Of a stretch of DNA of 64,000 nt, positions 17,497 through 25,756 are shown in pieces. The stretch comes from an uncultured bacterium (GTDB lineage: Bacteria > Cyanobacteriota > Vampirovibrionia > Gastranaerophilales > Gastranaerophilaceae). A program made the translations under genes and the position numbers. The DNA lies in assembly GCA_949286705.1 (NCBI GenBank), contig CASEDF010000004.1:62001-126000 (forward strand), in the 5' to 3' direction. The notes beneath the pieces were generated by a model. It had not been told where the DNA came from. It was given only the letters and a program-made list of their open reading frames with translations, and did not search any database. Position 1 is the stretch's first letter. The number at the start of each line of letters is the position of its first letter.

Positions 17497-18293
17497 AAAT
17501 CAAAAATTGTTTCGCTGTGGATTTCGCCGTAATCTTTATCATCCTGTAATCTAACATTTGTATTGCCTAACGGATTCGGCCTAAAATCCGTTGTTTCGGT
17601 ATTCACGGTTGATTTAGGCAATACAGGTTTTGTAACTTTGGGATAAAATCGCAAGGTAACATTTTCTGAAATATTTTTGGAGATTATATCTCTTGAATAG
17701 AATTTAAGTTTTTCCAATTGTGAAGCGGCCTGAGAACTTGTAACCGCCCAGAATCTTGCTTCATTATCGCCGAGTATCCTTTTATACTTTCCGCTCCACA
17801 TAACAACATCATTAACATTGTCAGTTAAAACCGCGTTAGTTTCCATTGCGTATGAATTGTATGCCTCAAATGCGCTTGAGACTTCCATCACTTCCCATAC
17901 GCTGCGTCTGGAATTTGACTGACTCACAAAAGTACTGACTAAAAGAACCGATTTTGCGCCAAAAGCTTTTGCAACTGCCTTTGTTGATGTAAAATCCACT
18001 GAATTTCTATTTTTAAATCTATTAAGGGTATTCACGGCAGAAGCCTTTAATTTAGGATCTTCCGCGAACTTTTTTCTGACATCATAAAGATTTGGCGAAA
18101 TAATTTTGCCGCGCTTATTAAAATTATTTATAACATCCTCAGCAATAATCTCGGAAACCTCAGGAAAACAATAATAATTATCGCAAACCGAAAACAAATC
18201 AACCGGCAAAACCAGCACCTTGAAAGGTTCCGCACTCACACAATTTCCCAGAAACAAACATAATAATACAATTATTTTTGCCCAAAGCTTCAT
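17493..18293 (-). CDS. Hypothetical exported protein
   Basis: About 266 residues from ATG 18293; the frame extends to 18311, but the later Met begins a clear signal peptide (MKLWAKIIVLLCLFLGNCVSA). The mature part starts EPFKVLVLPVDLFSV and then has an alternating alpha/beta pattern with AFGAKSVLLVSTFVSQ and VVMWSGKYKRILG. This resembles the assembly or ligand-binding domain of CsgG/TolB-N-like periplasmic proteins in general style, but I cannot confirm a family. The C-terminal 45 residues are polar and probably disordered. It is divergent from cdd and stands alone. Confidence 0.6.
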   Translation of the reverse strand: MKLWAKIIVLLCLFLGNCVSAEPFKVLVLPVDLFSVCDNYYCFPEVSEIIAEDVINNFNKRGKIISPNLYDVRKKFAEDPKLKASAVNTLNRFKNRNSVDFTSTKAVAKAFGAKSVLLVSTFVSQSNSRRSVWEVMEVSSAFEAYNSYAMETNAVLTDNVNDVVMWSGKYKRILGDNEARFWAVTSSQAASQLEKLKFYSRDIISKNISENVTLRFYPKVTKPVLPKSTVNTETTDFRPNPLGNTNVRLQDDKDYGEIHSETIFDF

Positions 18294-18375
18294 AATAAAA
18301 TTATAGCACAATCATACGTGTAATGGATTATATTTATCAAAAAACAGTCTAAAATGTATTTTAAAGGAGAATATT

Positions 18376-18759
18376 ATGGATTACAACATTTTAATGAAAA
18401 AGGCAATAGAAGTTTCAAAAAATGCTTATGCTCCTTATTCGAAATTCCCCGTCGGCGCCTGCGTTTTGACAGAAAATGACAAAATCTACACAGGCTGTAA
18501 CTTTGAGAACGTGAGTTACGGGCTTACAATCTGCGCGGAAAGAAATGCTATCGGAAGCGCAATCGCGGACGGCGAAAGGAAAATTAAAGCAATCGCAATA
18601 TATTCACCGAATACGGATAACTGTTACCCCTGCGGAGCATGCCGTCAGGTGCTCCACGAATTCAAATCCGATAATGGAATTGATGTTATATTAAAACAAG
18701 GTGAGGGTTTAACTTTCCACAAAATTGAAGAACTTTTGCCCGAAGGATTCAACCTGTAA
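18376..18759 (+). CDS. cdd: Cytidine deaminase
   Basis: A 127-residue zinc enzyme that deaminates cytidine and deoxycytidine in pyrimidine salvage. The substrate-binding NFENVSYGLT, the catalytic zinc motif CAERNA, and PCGACRQVL are all intact, matching the tetrameric T-CDA class in length. An AAAGGAG ribosome site is present. The stop overlaps the start of the next small gene in TAATG, so the two are translationally coupled. Confidence 0.96.
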   Translation: MDYNILMKKAIEVSKNAYAPYSKFPVGACVLTENDKIYTGCNFENVSYGLTICAERNAIGSAIADGERKIKAIAIYSPNTDNCYPCGACRQVLHEFKSDNGIDVILKQGEGLTFHKIEELLPEGFNL

Positions 18760-18977
18760 TGTATTTTATAGAGCTTCTGGTTAAAAAATTTCGAAAAAAA
18801 ACGACTGATGAGGATACATTTGACCCTATGACGGAAGAAATTCCTGAGGAAGAAGCCTGCGAACATGTTTTTATGCCGATAGACAGCACAGGCGAGGTGC
18901 TTTCCTGCAGAAACTGCGGGCTTGTGGTTAAGCGGACGGATTTGAAGGATATTAATTTTTTCCGCAAACACAGTTAA
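18759..18977 (+). CDS. Small zinc-finger-like hypothetical protein
   Basis: A 72-residue protein whose ATG overlaps the cdd stop by one base. The N-terminus is basic, the middle acidic (residues 17-35). The C-terminal half has CEHVFMPIDSTGEVLSCRNC, a Cys-x-His ... CxxC arrangement that could bind zinc. No family is recognised. The tight overlap suggests co-expression with cytidine deaminase, although a metabolic link is not evident. Confidence 0.6.
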   Translation: MYFIELLVKKFRKKTTDEDTFDPMTEEIPEEEACEHVFMPIDSTGEVLSCRNCGLVVKRTDLKDINFFRKHS

Positions 18978-19095
18978 TGCCTGCAAAAGCGCTTTACATA
19001 TAGGGGCAAATTCTTATCGTTTAGTACACAATTATGCCGGCGGGGAATTAATTTTTTAATATAATATTTTATACTCCGTTTTGGAGGTAAAAATT

Positions 19096-19389
19096 ATGTC
19101 AAAAAATTTAAGCGATGCTATCCAGAATATTATGAAAGAAAATGCCGCCGAAAATATTGTAATTTTCACAAACCATTTAAAAATTGACGGCACAATCCAC
19201 GAATTCAAAGGTAAATGCGCCGACTGCCACGATTGCGTCATTGCGCTTAAAGACGTAACCGTATGCAGATTGGAAGATTACTGTACATGCAATCACGATG
19301 AGTGCGAATGCAATGACTATGTCTGTTTTAAATACGACTGGCTCAACGTTAATATCGCGGAAGTTGTTGCCTTCAGTATTGTTATTTAA
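19096..19389 (+). CDS. Hypothetical cysteine-rich protein
   Basis: About 97 residues from ATG 19096, preceded by a strong GGAGGT site at 19083-19088. The N-terminal 40 residues look like an Hfq/Sm-like or small beta protein (IVIFTNHLKIDGTIHEFKGK) and are followed by a Cys-rich patch with CADCHDC and YCTCNHDECECNDYVC. Three CxxC or CxC pairs suggest metal binding. The C-terminus returns to a hydrophobic beta strand (IAEVVAFSIVI). It overlaps the convergent HD-GYP-like gene by eight bases. No family is recognised. Confidence 0.6.
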   Translation: MSKNLSDAIQNIMKENAAENIVIFTNHLKIDGTIHEFKGKCADCHDCVIALKDVTVCRLEDYCTCNHDECECNDYVCFKYDWLNVNIAEVVAFSIVI

Positions 19390-20608
19390 CAATCTGAGCC
19401 AAAGCTTCAATAACAACCGGATCCCATTTGCTGTCGGATTGCATAATTTCAAGCGCTTTTGCCACTTCCATTGCCTTTCTGTAAGGTCTGTCGGAGGTCA
19501 TTGCACTGAAAGCGTCCGCTGCTGCTATAATTCTTGAGCCAAGCGGAATAGATTGCCCTTTCAAGCCTTCAGGTTTGCCGGAACCGTCATATCGCTCCGT
19601 CTGATACGTAACATAAGGCACCACTTCGGACAGGAAGTTTATATTCATAAGCAAGTTTACACCTGTTGTTATGTGTTCCTGAACTTTTTTCAACTCATCA
19701 GGCGAAAGTTTGCCGTTTGTCGCAAAAATTCTTTCAGGAAGCGTTATTTTACCGATATTTTGTAATTTTGCCGCATAATATATAAGATCCGTTGTTTTTT
19801 CATTAAGTCCTAACCGGCGGCAAATTTCGCGTGCGAGATTTGCGGTATTTTGTGAATGTGAAACTTTATACTGACCTTTTTTGTCAACTGCTTTTGCAAG
19901 TTCTTCGACAAAATCTTGTTGAAAATCGCAAAGGTCGCCTATCAATGCGGTTAATTCCGCTCTCAAATGCTGCATATCGGAAATATTTGCTTCTTCATCT
20001 TCGGTTATTCTGTTCACTTCATCAACCTGAGCCTGAATTTCAATTGATGTTGCAAAAAGACGCGCTATGCTTAACACAAGATTCAAATATTCTTCATTCA
20101 ACGGTTGAGTCGTATGCAATACAATTACACCGTATATATGGGATGCGGCACGCATCGGAATATATGTTTCGCCGTTTTCATATACAAAATCTTTTCCTGA
20201 AAAATCCACTGTTAATTCTTTTCCAAAATCCTCATCAGAGGTGCCTGCAAGCATCATTTGATTGTCTTTTTGCATATAAATCCGGCAGCTGTCAACTTCT
20301 AACATCTGCTTAACGGTTTTTGCTATAGACGAATATATGGCATGCTCTTGATTTTTGTCAAAATTCAAGACACAGAGAGTGTTTTTGGAAGAATATATTG
20401 AAATAAGCTCTCTTAACTGATTTTTAAGCCCCTCGCGTTTATCTTTATTACTTGTGCTGATTTTTTCAGCCAAATCTTTTGATATCAAATGTTCTGATAT
20501 AAAATCACCCAGATTGAGCGCAAAAATCTCTTCCAGCGGGTCTTCTCCCATTAAATATTCTGACTGGGAAAACAGGGACACACCATTTTTTGTTTCGTCT
20601 TTCTTCAT
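19382..20608 (-). CDS. GAF-like plus degenerate HD-GYP domain protein
   Basis: A 408-residue protein. Residues about 70-200 resemble a GAF-type sensor. The C-terminal 190 residues are clearly HD-GYP in layout: SHSQNTANLAREICRRLGL, GKITLPERI, DELKKVQEH, RYDGSG, and DAFSAMTSDRPYR. The metal-binding residues are lost, however. The HD dyad is Gln283-Asn284 (LQNIGKI), the HHE motif is Gln336-Thr337-Glu338, and GYP is GKP. HD-GYP enzymes hydrolyse cyclic di-GMP, and this one should be inactive, possibly a sensor or scaffold. The gene stands alone with an AAGGAT ribosome site. Confidence 0.85.
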   Translation of the reverse strand: MKKDETKNGVSLFSQSEYLMGEDPLEEIFALNLGDFISEHLISKDLAEKISTSNKDKREGLKNQLRELISIYSSKNTLCVLNFDKNQEHAIYSSIAKTVKQMLEVDSCRIYMQKDNQMMLAGTSDEDFGKELTVDFSGKDFVYENGETYIPMRAASHIYGVIVLHTTQPLNEEYLNLVLSIARLFATSIEIQAQVDEVNRITEDEEANISDMQHLRAELTALIGDLCDFQQDFVEELAKAVDKKGQYKVSHSQNTANLAREICRRLGLNEKTTDLIYYAAKLQNIGKITLPERIFATNGKLSPDELKKVQEHITTGVNLLMNINFLSEVVPYVTYQTERYDGSGKPEGLKGQSIPLGSRIIAAADAFSAMTSDRPYRKAMEVAKALEIMQSDSKWDPVVIEALAQIVK

Positions 20609-20746
20609 TAAACTATCCTTCTTACATGCTTTTGTTTTTATATACGGATAAAATTTATTAAAACTTTAATAATTTTTATAAAATTTCCTACTTTAGTATG
20701 GTATAATTTTTTTAAAGATTTTAGGTTTCACTATCAGGAGGAAAAA

Positions 20747-21685
20747 ATGTCAAAAATAAATATTTGTTTTTCATCAGATAATAACTACGCACAGCATCTT
20801 GCAGTTACTCTGGTGTCAATTCTGGAAAATAAATCACCTGATGACGAAATTTTTGTTTATGTCTTAGACGGTGGAATTTTGGAAGAAAACAAAAACAAAA
20901 TTCTTAACTTGAAAAACAAATACGATTTTAAAATAAAATTTTTACCCATTGATAGTAACTGGCATGAAAAATTCCCGCGGGGTCAAAAGAATCACGTAAC
21001 ACTCGCAACATATTACAGACTTTTATTACCCGAATTGTGTCCCGAAGTCGATAAATTATTATATTTGGATGTAGATTTAATTGTAAAATCAAGCCTTCGC
21101 GAATTATTCGCAACTGATATTAAAGACAATTATTTTGCAGCAGTCGAAGACGCTATTGAAGAACTTCACTGTAAAAGATTAGGCATAACAACATATTGTA
21201 ATGCCGGTGTATTACTTTTAAATCTCAAAAAATGGCGGGAAGATAATCTTACTGAAAAAATATTCGACTGGATGCGCAATAATTCTGATATAATTCGCTT
21301 ACACGATCAGGATGTTGTGAACTGTGTTTGCCGGGACAATATTCTTAAAATTGATAAGATATGGAATTGTCAGACATCAAAATATACATATTCAAAAGAC
21401 TTTGTAAAAAATATTCTGCCGAAGGCAAAAATTATTCATTATGTAGGTGAATATAAACCATGGCAGCCAAATATAAGACAAATTTCAAAACAGGAATATT
21501 TCAAATATTTAAGACTTACCGACTATAAAGATTACGAAAAGGTATACAAAACCAAGCTTTATCCGAATATTTTGATTTACGTAATTGAAAAAATTTTACG
21601 ATTTATTTTTTCCCTTCAAAATAAAGGAACTCAAAAAATAATGACAATATTAGGATTAAATTTCAAAATTAAAAAATGTAATTAA
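20747..21685 (+). CDS. Family 8 glycosyltransferase
   Basis: A 312-residue GT8 enzyme related to LPS galactosyl- and glucosyltransferases (RfaJ/GspA-like). INICFSSDNNYAQHLAVTL starts the fold, LLYLDVDLIV carries the DxD metal site, YCNAGVLLLNL and LHDQDVVN bind the donor, and IIHYVGEYKPWQ is the C-terminal His-x(3-5)-KPW signature. It would add a hexose to a cell-surface glycan. A strong AGGAGG site lies eight bases before the ATG and a TATAAT at 20702-20707. It stands alone and converges on the ftsL-like gene. Confidence 0.92.
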   Translation: MSKINICFSSDNNYAQHLAVTLVSILENKSPDDEIFVYVLDGGILEENKNKILNLKNKYDFKIKFLPIDSNWHEKFPRGQKNHVTLATYYRLLLPELCPEVDKLLYLDVDLIVKSSLRELFATDIKDNYFAAVEDAIEELHCKRLGITTYCNAGVLLLNLKKWREDNLTEKIFDWMRNNSDIIRLHDQDVVNCVCRDNILKIDKIWNCQTSKYTYSKDFVKNILPKAKIIHYVGEYKPWQPNIRQISKQEYFKYLRLTDYKDYEKVYKTKLYPNILIYVIEKILRFIFSLQNKGTQKIMTILGLNFKIKKCN

Positions 21686-22188
21686 TATCCTATAGCCCAT
21701 CTAAAAGGAGCTGATGCAACTTTTGTTTTGTCGACAGTCTGAGTAGGCACAACTGCCGGAACTTCAATAACTTTTTCAGCTTTTTGAAGAAGATTATACT
21801 GCATCATTTTGTTATCAACATTATTAAATGATTTTATACGATCCAAATTATTCTGTAATTCGGTATTTTCATCATTTAAAGAAATAATTTGACGATTAAG
21901 AGTATTAAGAGTTAATTCATTGCACATAACAAAATAATAGCTGACAAAAGCAGTCATAATTGCTATCATCAAAAGTCCGCATAATGATTTATTAACTTTT
22001 CTTATCGCCATATCTTTCACCGTGCTTTCTTTATAAAAATAACCTTCTATAATCGGTGTTTCTTCTATAGGGTTTTCAGCATATCCGTATTTTTGTTCTG
22101 TCGTTTGCGTATATACTGATGTCTGACTTTCTTGTAAGTCCCCCTGCCCCAGCGAATAATCTAATTTATGTGCTCTTGCCGTATTCAA
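21682..22188 (-). CDS. FtsL-like bitopic cell-division protein
   Basis: A 168-residue protein with a TTG start 17 bases after the rsmH stop, behind GGGGAAAG. The N-terminal 60 residues are cytoplasmic and polar, a single membrane helix covers residues about 68-88, and a coiled coil follows (LNTLNRQIISLNDENTELQN). The short tail is Pro/Val-rich. Size, topology and its place directly behind rsmH match FtsL, which binds FtsB and FtsQ at the septum. Sequence similarity to known FtsL cannot be judged by eye, so the call rests on layout. No penicillin-binding protein gene follows; the dcw cluster seems broken here. Confidence 0.65.
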   Translation of the reverse strand: MNTARAHKLDYSLGQGDLQESQTSVYTQTTEQKYGYAENPIEETPIIEGYFYKESTVKDMAIRKVNKSLCGLLMIAIMTAFVSYYFVMCNELTLNTLNRQIISLNDENTELQNNLDRIKSFNNVDNKMMQYNLLQKAEKVIEVPAVVPTQTVDKTKVASAPFRWAIGY

Positions 22189-22204
22189 CTTTTTCTTTCC
22201 CCAA

Positions 22205-23146
22205 CTACAAACTGTGTCGTATGCACCTTGCGATTCTTAATTTTGCACTCCTCGAAGGCGGATTTTCTTTAATCTCCTCTGCGCTTGCCATTATCGGTTT
22301 TTTGTTCACCAATTCCAATACAGGAGGCGGACATTTGCAAACCATCTGATTTTTATCGCAATGACAGCGCTGTGAGTGGTATTTGAACAAGTGTTTCACT
22401 ATTCTGTCTTCCAGTGAGTGAAAACTTATTACACTTATTATAGCACCAAACTCCAATAAATCCAACACATCATTTAATGTATTTTTAACATTTTGTAACT
22501 CGTGATTTACTTCAATTCGGATTGCCTGAAATACACGTGTAGCCGGATGAACAGCTGATTTAATTTTTGGCGTTGATTTAATAATTAAATCAGATAATTC
22601 AAGAGTTGTTTCAAATTTTTTCTTTTTGCGGGCTTCGATTATTGCCTTTGCAATCCTTTTGGAGAAGCGTTCTTCGCCGTATTCGGAAAAAATTCTGACC
22701 AAATCTTCTTCGGAGTAAAAATTTATAACATCGTATGCCGTAAACTCGGAATTTGTGTCAAATCTCATATCCAGAGGAGCATCTTTCATAAACGAAAAAC
22801 CGCGTTCCGCTTTGGTCAGCTGGTGATATGAAGCCCCCAGATCAAAAAGCACCCCGCCGGTTATTTTTTGAATTCCCAGATTTTTGAGAACTGTTTTAAT
22901 ATTTGTATAAGAATCCTTAACAATTGTAATATTATTGTAATTTTTTAAACGTTCGGACGCCGCCCGTATTGCGTCATCGTCAATATCAAAAGCTATAAGA
23001 CGTCCGTCAGGCGAAATTCTTTGCAAAATAAGCTCACTGTGTCCGCCGCCGCCAAGGGTGCAGTCAACGTAAACAAGTCCGTTTTTGCATTCAAGTGCGT
23101 CTACGGCTTCATTTTTCATTACCGTATAATGCTTAAATTCTTCCAT
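22205..23146 (-). CDS. rsmH: 16S rRNA (cytosine-N4)-methyltransferase RsmH
   Basis: A 313-residue SAM-dependent enzyme that methylates C1402 of 16S rRNA. HYTVMKNEAVDAL begins the protein, VDCTLGGGGHSELIL is the SAM loop, and LFDLGASYHQLTKAERGFSF and PLDMRFD follow, then ISVISFHSLEDRIVKHLF near the end. The C-terminal Cys/His segment CHCDKNQMVCKCPPP is typical. It has the usual link to cell division genes, being followed by an ftsL-like gene. Confidence 0.95.
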   Translation of the reverse strand: MEEFKHYTVMKNEAVDALECKNGLVYVDCTLGGGGHSELILQRISPDGRLIAFDIDDDAIRAASERLKNYNNITIVKDSYTNIKTVLKNLGIQKITGGVLFDLGASYHQLTKAERGFSFMKDAPLDMRFDTNSEFTAYDVINFYSEEDLVRIFSEYGEERFSKRIAKAIIEARKKKKFETTLELSDLIIKSTPKIKSAVHPATRVFQAIRIEVNHELQNVKNTLNDVLDLLEFGAIISVISFHSLEDRIVKHLFKYHSQRCHCDKNQMVCKCPPPVLELVNKKPIMASAEEIKENPPSRSAKLRIARCIRHSL

Positions 23147-23161
23147 AAAAAAATTTTAGCA

Positions 23162-23407
23162 TTAAAAAATAAAACCGCCAAGTCCGTAATTATCGTATAT
23201 TTCAATAAATTTATCGTACGAATATGTTGCTGCTTTATTATTATCATTGGCGTCAATTATTTGAATAATCTGTTTAATTTCAGCCATTCTTTTGTTTTGC
23301 AGCCGTGCAAGTATATCCGCCATGTCTTCATCAGTATTGTTTTCCTCTTTTTCCGGACGGTCAATACAGTTCATAAGCATAATAAGTATGTTTTTTCTAA
23401 ATTCCAT
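23162..23407 (-). CDS. Small acidic hypothetical protein with YxYDxF motif
   Basis: An 81-residue protein. Its C-terminus ATYSYDKFIEIYDNYGLGGF repeats the pattern TSYNYDDFLKIFDESGLEAL at the C-terminus of the neighbouring 69-residue protein. The N-terminal part is helical with an acidic patch (RPEKEENNTDEDM). It has a good AGGAG ribosome site and lies 15 bases before rsmH. No family is recognised. A shared binding or targeting motif is an inference from the paired C-termini. Confidence 0.6.
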   Translation of the reverse strand: MEFRKNILIMLMNCIDRPEKEENNTDEDMADILARLQNKRMAEIKQIIQIIDANDNNKAATYSYDKFIEIYDNYGLGGFIF

Positions 23408-23441
23408 TTTCTCCTAATCCCAGATGCATTTATATATACGG

Positions 23442-23481
23442 AAAAACTGCCGTTAATCTTTAGTCTTAACGGCAGTTTTTT
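23442..23481. terminator. Bidirectional terminator
   Basis: The long stem AAAAACTGCCGTTAA, loop TCTTTAGTC, TTAACGGCAGTTTTT is followed by T-rich sequence on both strands. It ends the transcript of the 69-residue gene and insulates the following 81-residue gene and rsmH. Confidence 0.8.
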
Positions 23482-23499
23482 ACATTTGTTTACATTTGA

Positions 23500-23709
23500 T
23501 TATAAAGCTTCTAACCCCGATTCATCAAATATTTTCAAAAAATCATCATAATTATAAGAGGTTTCTTCATTACCGCTTATAACCTTAATATCCGGTTTTG
23601 AATCTTCCAAAAAATCCAGAAGCATTCCGTCAACATCCTCAAACGAATTCAAAAAGTCCATTACTTCTTCATATGTTGCCGTATTTGAAATTTTGTTGTC
23701 CAAAGCCAT
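23500..23709 (-). CDS. Small acidic hypothetical protein, paralogue of the YxYDxF protein
   Basis: A 69-residue very acidic protein (MALDNKISNTATYEEVMDFL ...) with the C-terminal motif YNYDDFLKIFDESGLEAL shared with the next gene downstream. An ATCGGAGG ribosome site precedes it. It is bounded by strong hairpin terminators on both sides, so it is a single-gene transcript. The function is unknown. Confidence 0.6.
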   Translation of the reverse strand: MALDNKISNTATYEEVMDFLNSFEDVDGMLLDFLEDSKPDIKVISGNEETSYNYDDFLKIFDESGLEAL

Positions 23710-23746
23710 ATAAACCTCCGATTCTTTATTTAATATAGAATACGGA

Positions 23747-23785
23747 AAAGTCCCGAAAAACTTTAATGTATTCCGGGACTTTTTA
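23747..23785. terminator. Terminator downstream of gltX
   Basis: A hairpin of AAAAGTCCCG and CGGGACTTTT separated by 18 bases lies just after the gltX stop on the minus strand, with T-rich flanks. Confidence 0.7.
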
Positions 23786-23805
23786 CAAAAATTTACACTA
23801 TCAAA

Positions 23806-25269
23806 TTATTTAATAGCTTTTTTAACTCTGCGGAAGACTTTGTCTTTACCGAGGATTGCGAGGATTGCCGTCATATCGGCACCGCATGTTCTGCCTGTAA
23901 CGGCTGCTCTTATCGCCCACATTGTAACTTTCGGTTTAATACCTTTTTCTTTGTACTCGGCGCGGAAAGCTTCAAGTTTTTCATGAAGATTTTCTTCCGT
24001 GAATTCCCATGACTCAGCCTGTCTTAAAAATTCTTTCAAAACATCCTGAGCAACGTCCGTATCAAGGACATCCACCTGAGCTTTCGGATCGATTTCAACA
24101 TCTTCGCCGAAGAAATACGGTACAGCGTCAGTAATATCCGACAATAATGTTAAAGGTTCATAGGTAATTTCAACCATTCTGGTATACTGTTCGTCCGTAA
24201 GCTCTGACAAATCGTATTTTGTTAAATACGGTTTCAATCTTTCTTTCAGCTCGTCAATACTCAGCATTTTTATATAATGGCTGTTCATCCAGTTCAATTT
24301 GTCGTATTCAAAAATCGAGTTAGATGAAGAAATATCACCGATTCTGAAGTCTTTAGCGATTTCGTCAATTGATTTAATTTCCTGACCGTCAGACGGTGAC
24401 CAGCCCAAAAGCGCAACAAAGTTGATTAAAGCTTCCGTCAGATAACCTTTTTCAACAAATTCGGAAACTGCCGTTGCACCGTGTCTTTTAGAAAGTTTGC
24501 TTCTGTCAGGTGCCAAAATCATGCCAAGGTGTCCGAATCTCGGAACTTCAGCGCCTAAAGCTTCAAAAATAAGAATTTGCTTGAATGTATTTGAAATATG
24601 GTCTTCTCCGCGGATAACGTGTGAAATTTTCATCAGCATATCGTCAATAACAACCGCAAAGTTATATGTCGGAGTTCCGTTGGATTTCATAATTACAAAA
24701 TCGCCAAGCAGACTTGTATCCATATGCAGTTCGCCTTTTACAAGGTCATCAAATTTCAAAATCGTGCCTTCGTGGAAAGCTTTTTGAGCTTTTGCAATAT
24801 TAAAACGAATTGCGGGTTTTCTGCCTTCGGCTCGTAATTTTGCTTTTTCTTCTTCTGTTAAATTTTCGCACTTTTTGGAATATACATAAGGCTTTTTATT
24901 CTGTGTCGCAAGCTGTTTTTCAGCCTCCAGTTCTTCCGGAGTACAAAAACATTCATAAGCAAAACCTTTATCCAAAAGCATTTGCGCGTATTTCGGATAA
25001 ATATCAAACCTTTCTGACTGTGTATAAGGACCATACGGGCCGCCTACATCGGGACCTTCGTCCCAGTTCAAACCCAATGCCTTCAAGCTGTCAAAAATAT
25101 TATCAATATATGCCTGACTTGTACGTTCGGCATCGGTATCCTCAATTCTCAAAATAAACTTGCCGTTATTTTTCTTTGCGAATAAATAATTAAAAAGCGC
25201 TGTACGTGCGGTTCCGATATGAAGATTTCCGCTCGGAGACGGCGCAATTCTTACTCTAACTTCTGTCAT
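23806..25269 (-). CDS. gltX: Glutamyl-tRNA synthetase
   Basis: A 487-residue class I synthetase charging tRNA-Glu, and likely tRNA-Gln in organisms using the amidotransferase route. The ATP-binding HIGH-type motif is HIGTARTALFNYLF at residue 17, and KLSKRHG is the KMSKS equivalent near residue 257. RIEDTDAERT and VIRGEDHISNT are conserved Glu-binding elements. The length and the C-terminal all-helical anticodon domain fit bacterial GltX. It is transcribed alone and ends at a strong hairpin. Confidence 0.96.
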   Translation of the reverse strand: MTEVRVRIAPSPSGNLHIGTARTALFNYLFAKKNNGKFILRIEDTDAERTSQAYIDNIFDSLKALGLNWDEGPDVGGPYGPYTQSERFDIYPKYAQMLLDKGFAYECFCTPEELEAEKQLATQNKKPYVYSKKCENLTEEEKAKLRAEGRKPAIRFNIAKAQKAFHEGTILKFDDLVKGELHMDTSLLGDFVIMKSNGTPTYNFAVVIDDMLMKISHVIRGEDHISNTFKQILIFEALGAEVPRFGHLGMILAPDRSKLSKRHGATAVSEFVEKGYLTEALINFVALLGWSPSDGQEIKSIDEIAKDFRIGDISSSNSIFEYDKLNWMNSHYIKMLSIDELKERLKPYLTKYDLSELTDEQYTRMVEITYEPLTLLSDITDAVPYFFGEDVEIDPKAQVDVLDTDVAQDVLKEFLRQAESWEFTEENLHEKLEAFRAEYKEKGIKPKVTMWAIRAAVTGRTCGADMTAILAILGKDKVFRRVKKAIK

Positions 25270-25503
25270 ATTTCCTTCTTTCTTTTATAGCACACAAAAG
25301 AATACCACAGACATAATCTCATTTCAACAAAGGCTTTTTGCAAAAAGTTAAGTAATGTTACAAATAATTTTAAGACGTAAAACAGCTCGCTGAGTACATT
25401 TTAAAAATTTGTATATATTTTCTATATAAAAAATAGCACTTTTTTCATCAAAAATGTTTTTAATAATATATCAGAGCAATATTTTAAAGAAAAAGGAGAA
25501 TAT

Positions 25504-25692
25504 ATGGCACGAGTATTAATTTCAATGCCCGAAGAATTTTTGAACAAAATCGATCAGGTCGCTGACGGAGAGAACCGTTCAAGGAGCGAACTAATCAGAG
25601 AAGCTCTGCGCACGTATATTTACAAACAAAAAGTACGTGAATCAACCACAGCAGGTAAAAATGCCGAACTTTTGGAAGCTTTGCTGCAATAA
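25504..25692 (+). CDS. Ribbon-helix-helix (CopG/MetJ-type) DNA-binding protein
   Basis: A 62-residue protein. MARVLISMPEEFLNKIDQVA is the ribbon strand and first helix, and ENRSRSELIREALRTYI the second helix; this is the classic RHH layout. The last 15 residues are variable. RHH proteins of this size are antitoxins or autorepressors. No toxin reads downstream: the gene ends in a terminator and then a repetitive element. An AAAAGGAG site sits before the ATG. Confidence 0.85.
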   Translation: MARVLISMPEEFLNKIDQVADGENRSRSELIREALRTYIYKQKVRESTTAGKNAELLEALLQ

Positions 25693-25720
25693 GGTCGTTG
25701 GGAGGAATTTGGGAAACATA

Positions 25721-25756
25721 ATAGAAGCCCCTCAAGTGAGGGGCTTCTATTTTTAC
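25721..25756 (+). terminator. Terminator of the RHH gene
   Basis: A perfect stem ATAGAAGCCCCTC, loop AAGT, GAGGGGCTTCTAT is followed by TTTTAC. The trailing T-run coincides with the first bases of the inverted-repeat element, which may have inserted directly beside the terminator. Confidence 0.85.
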
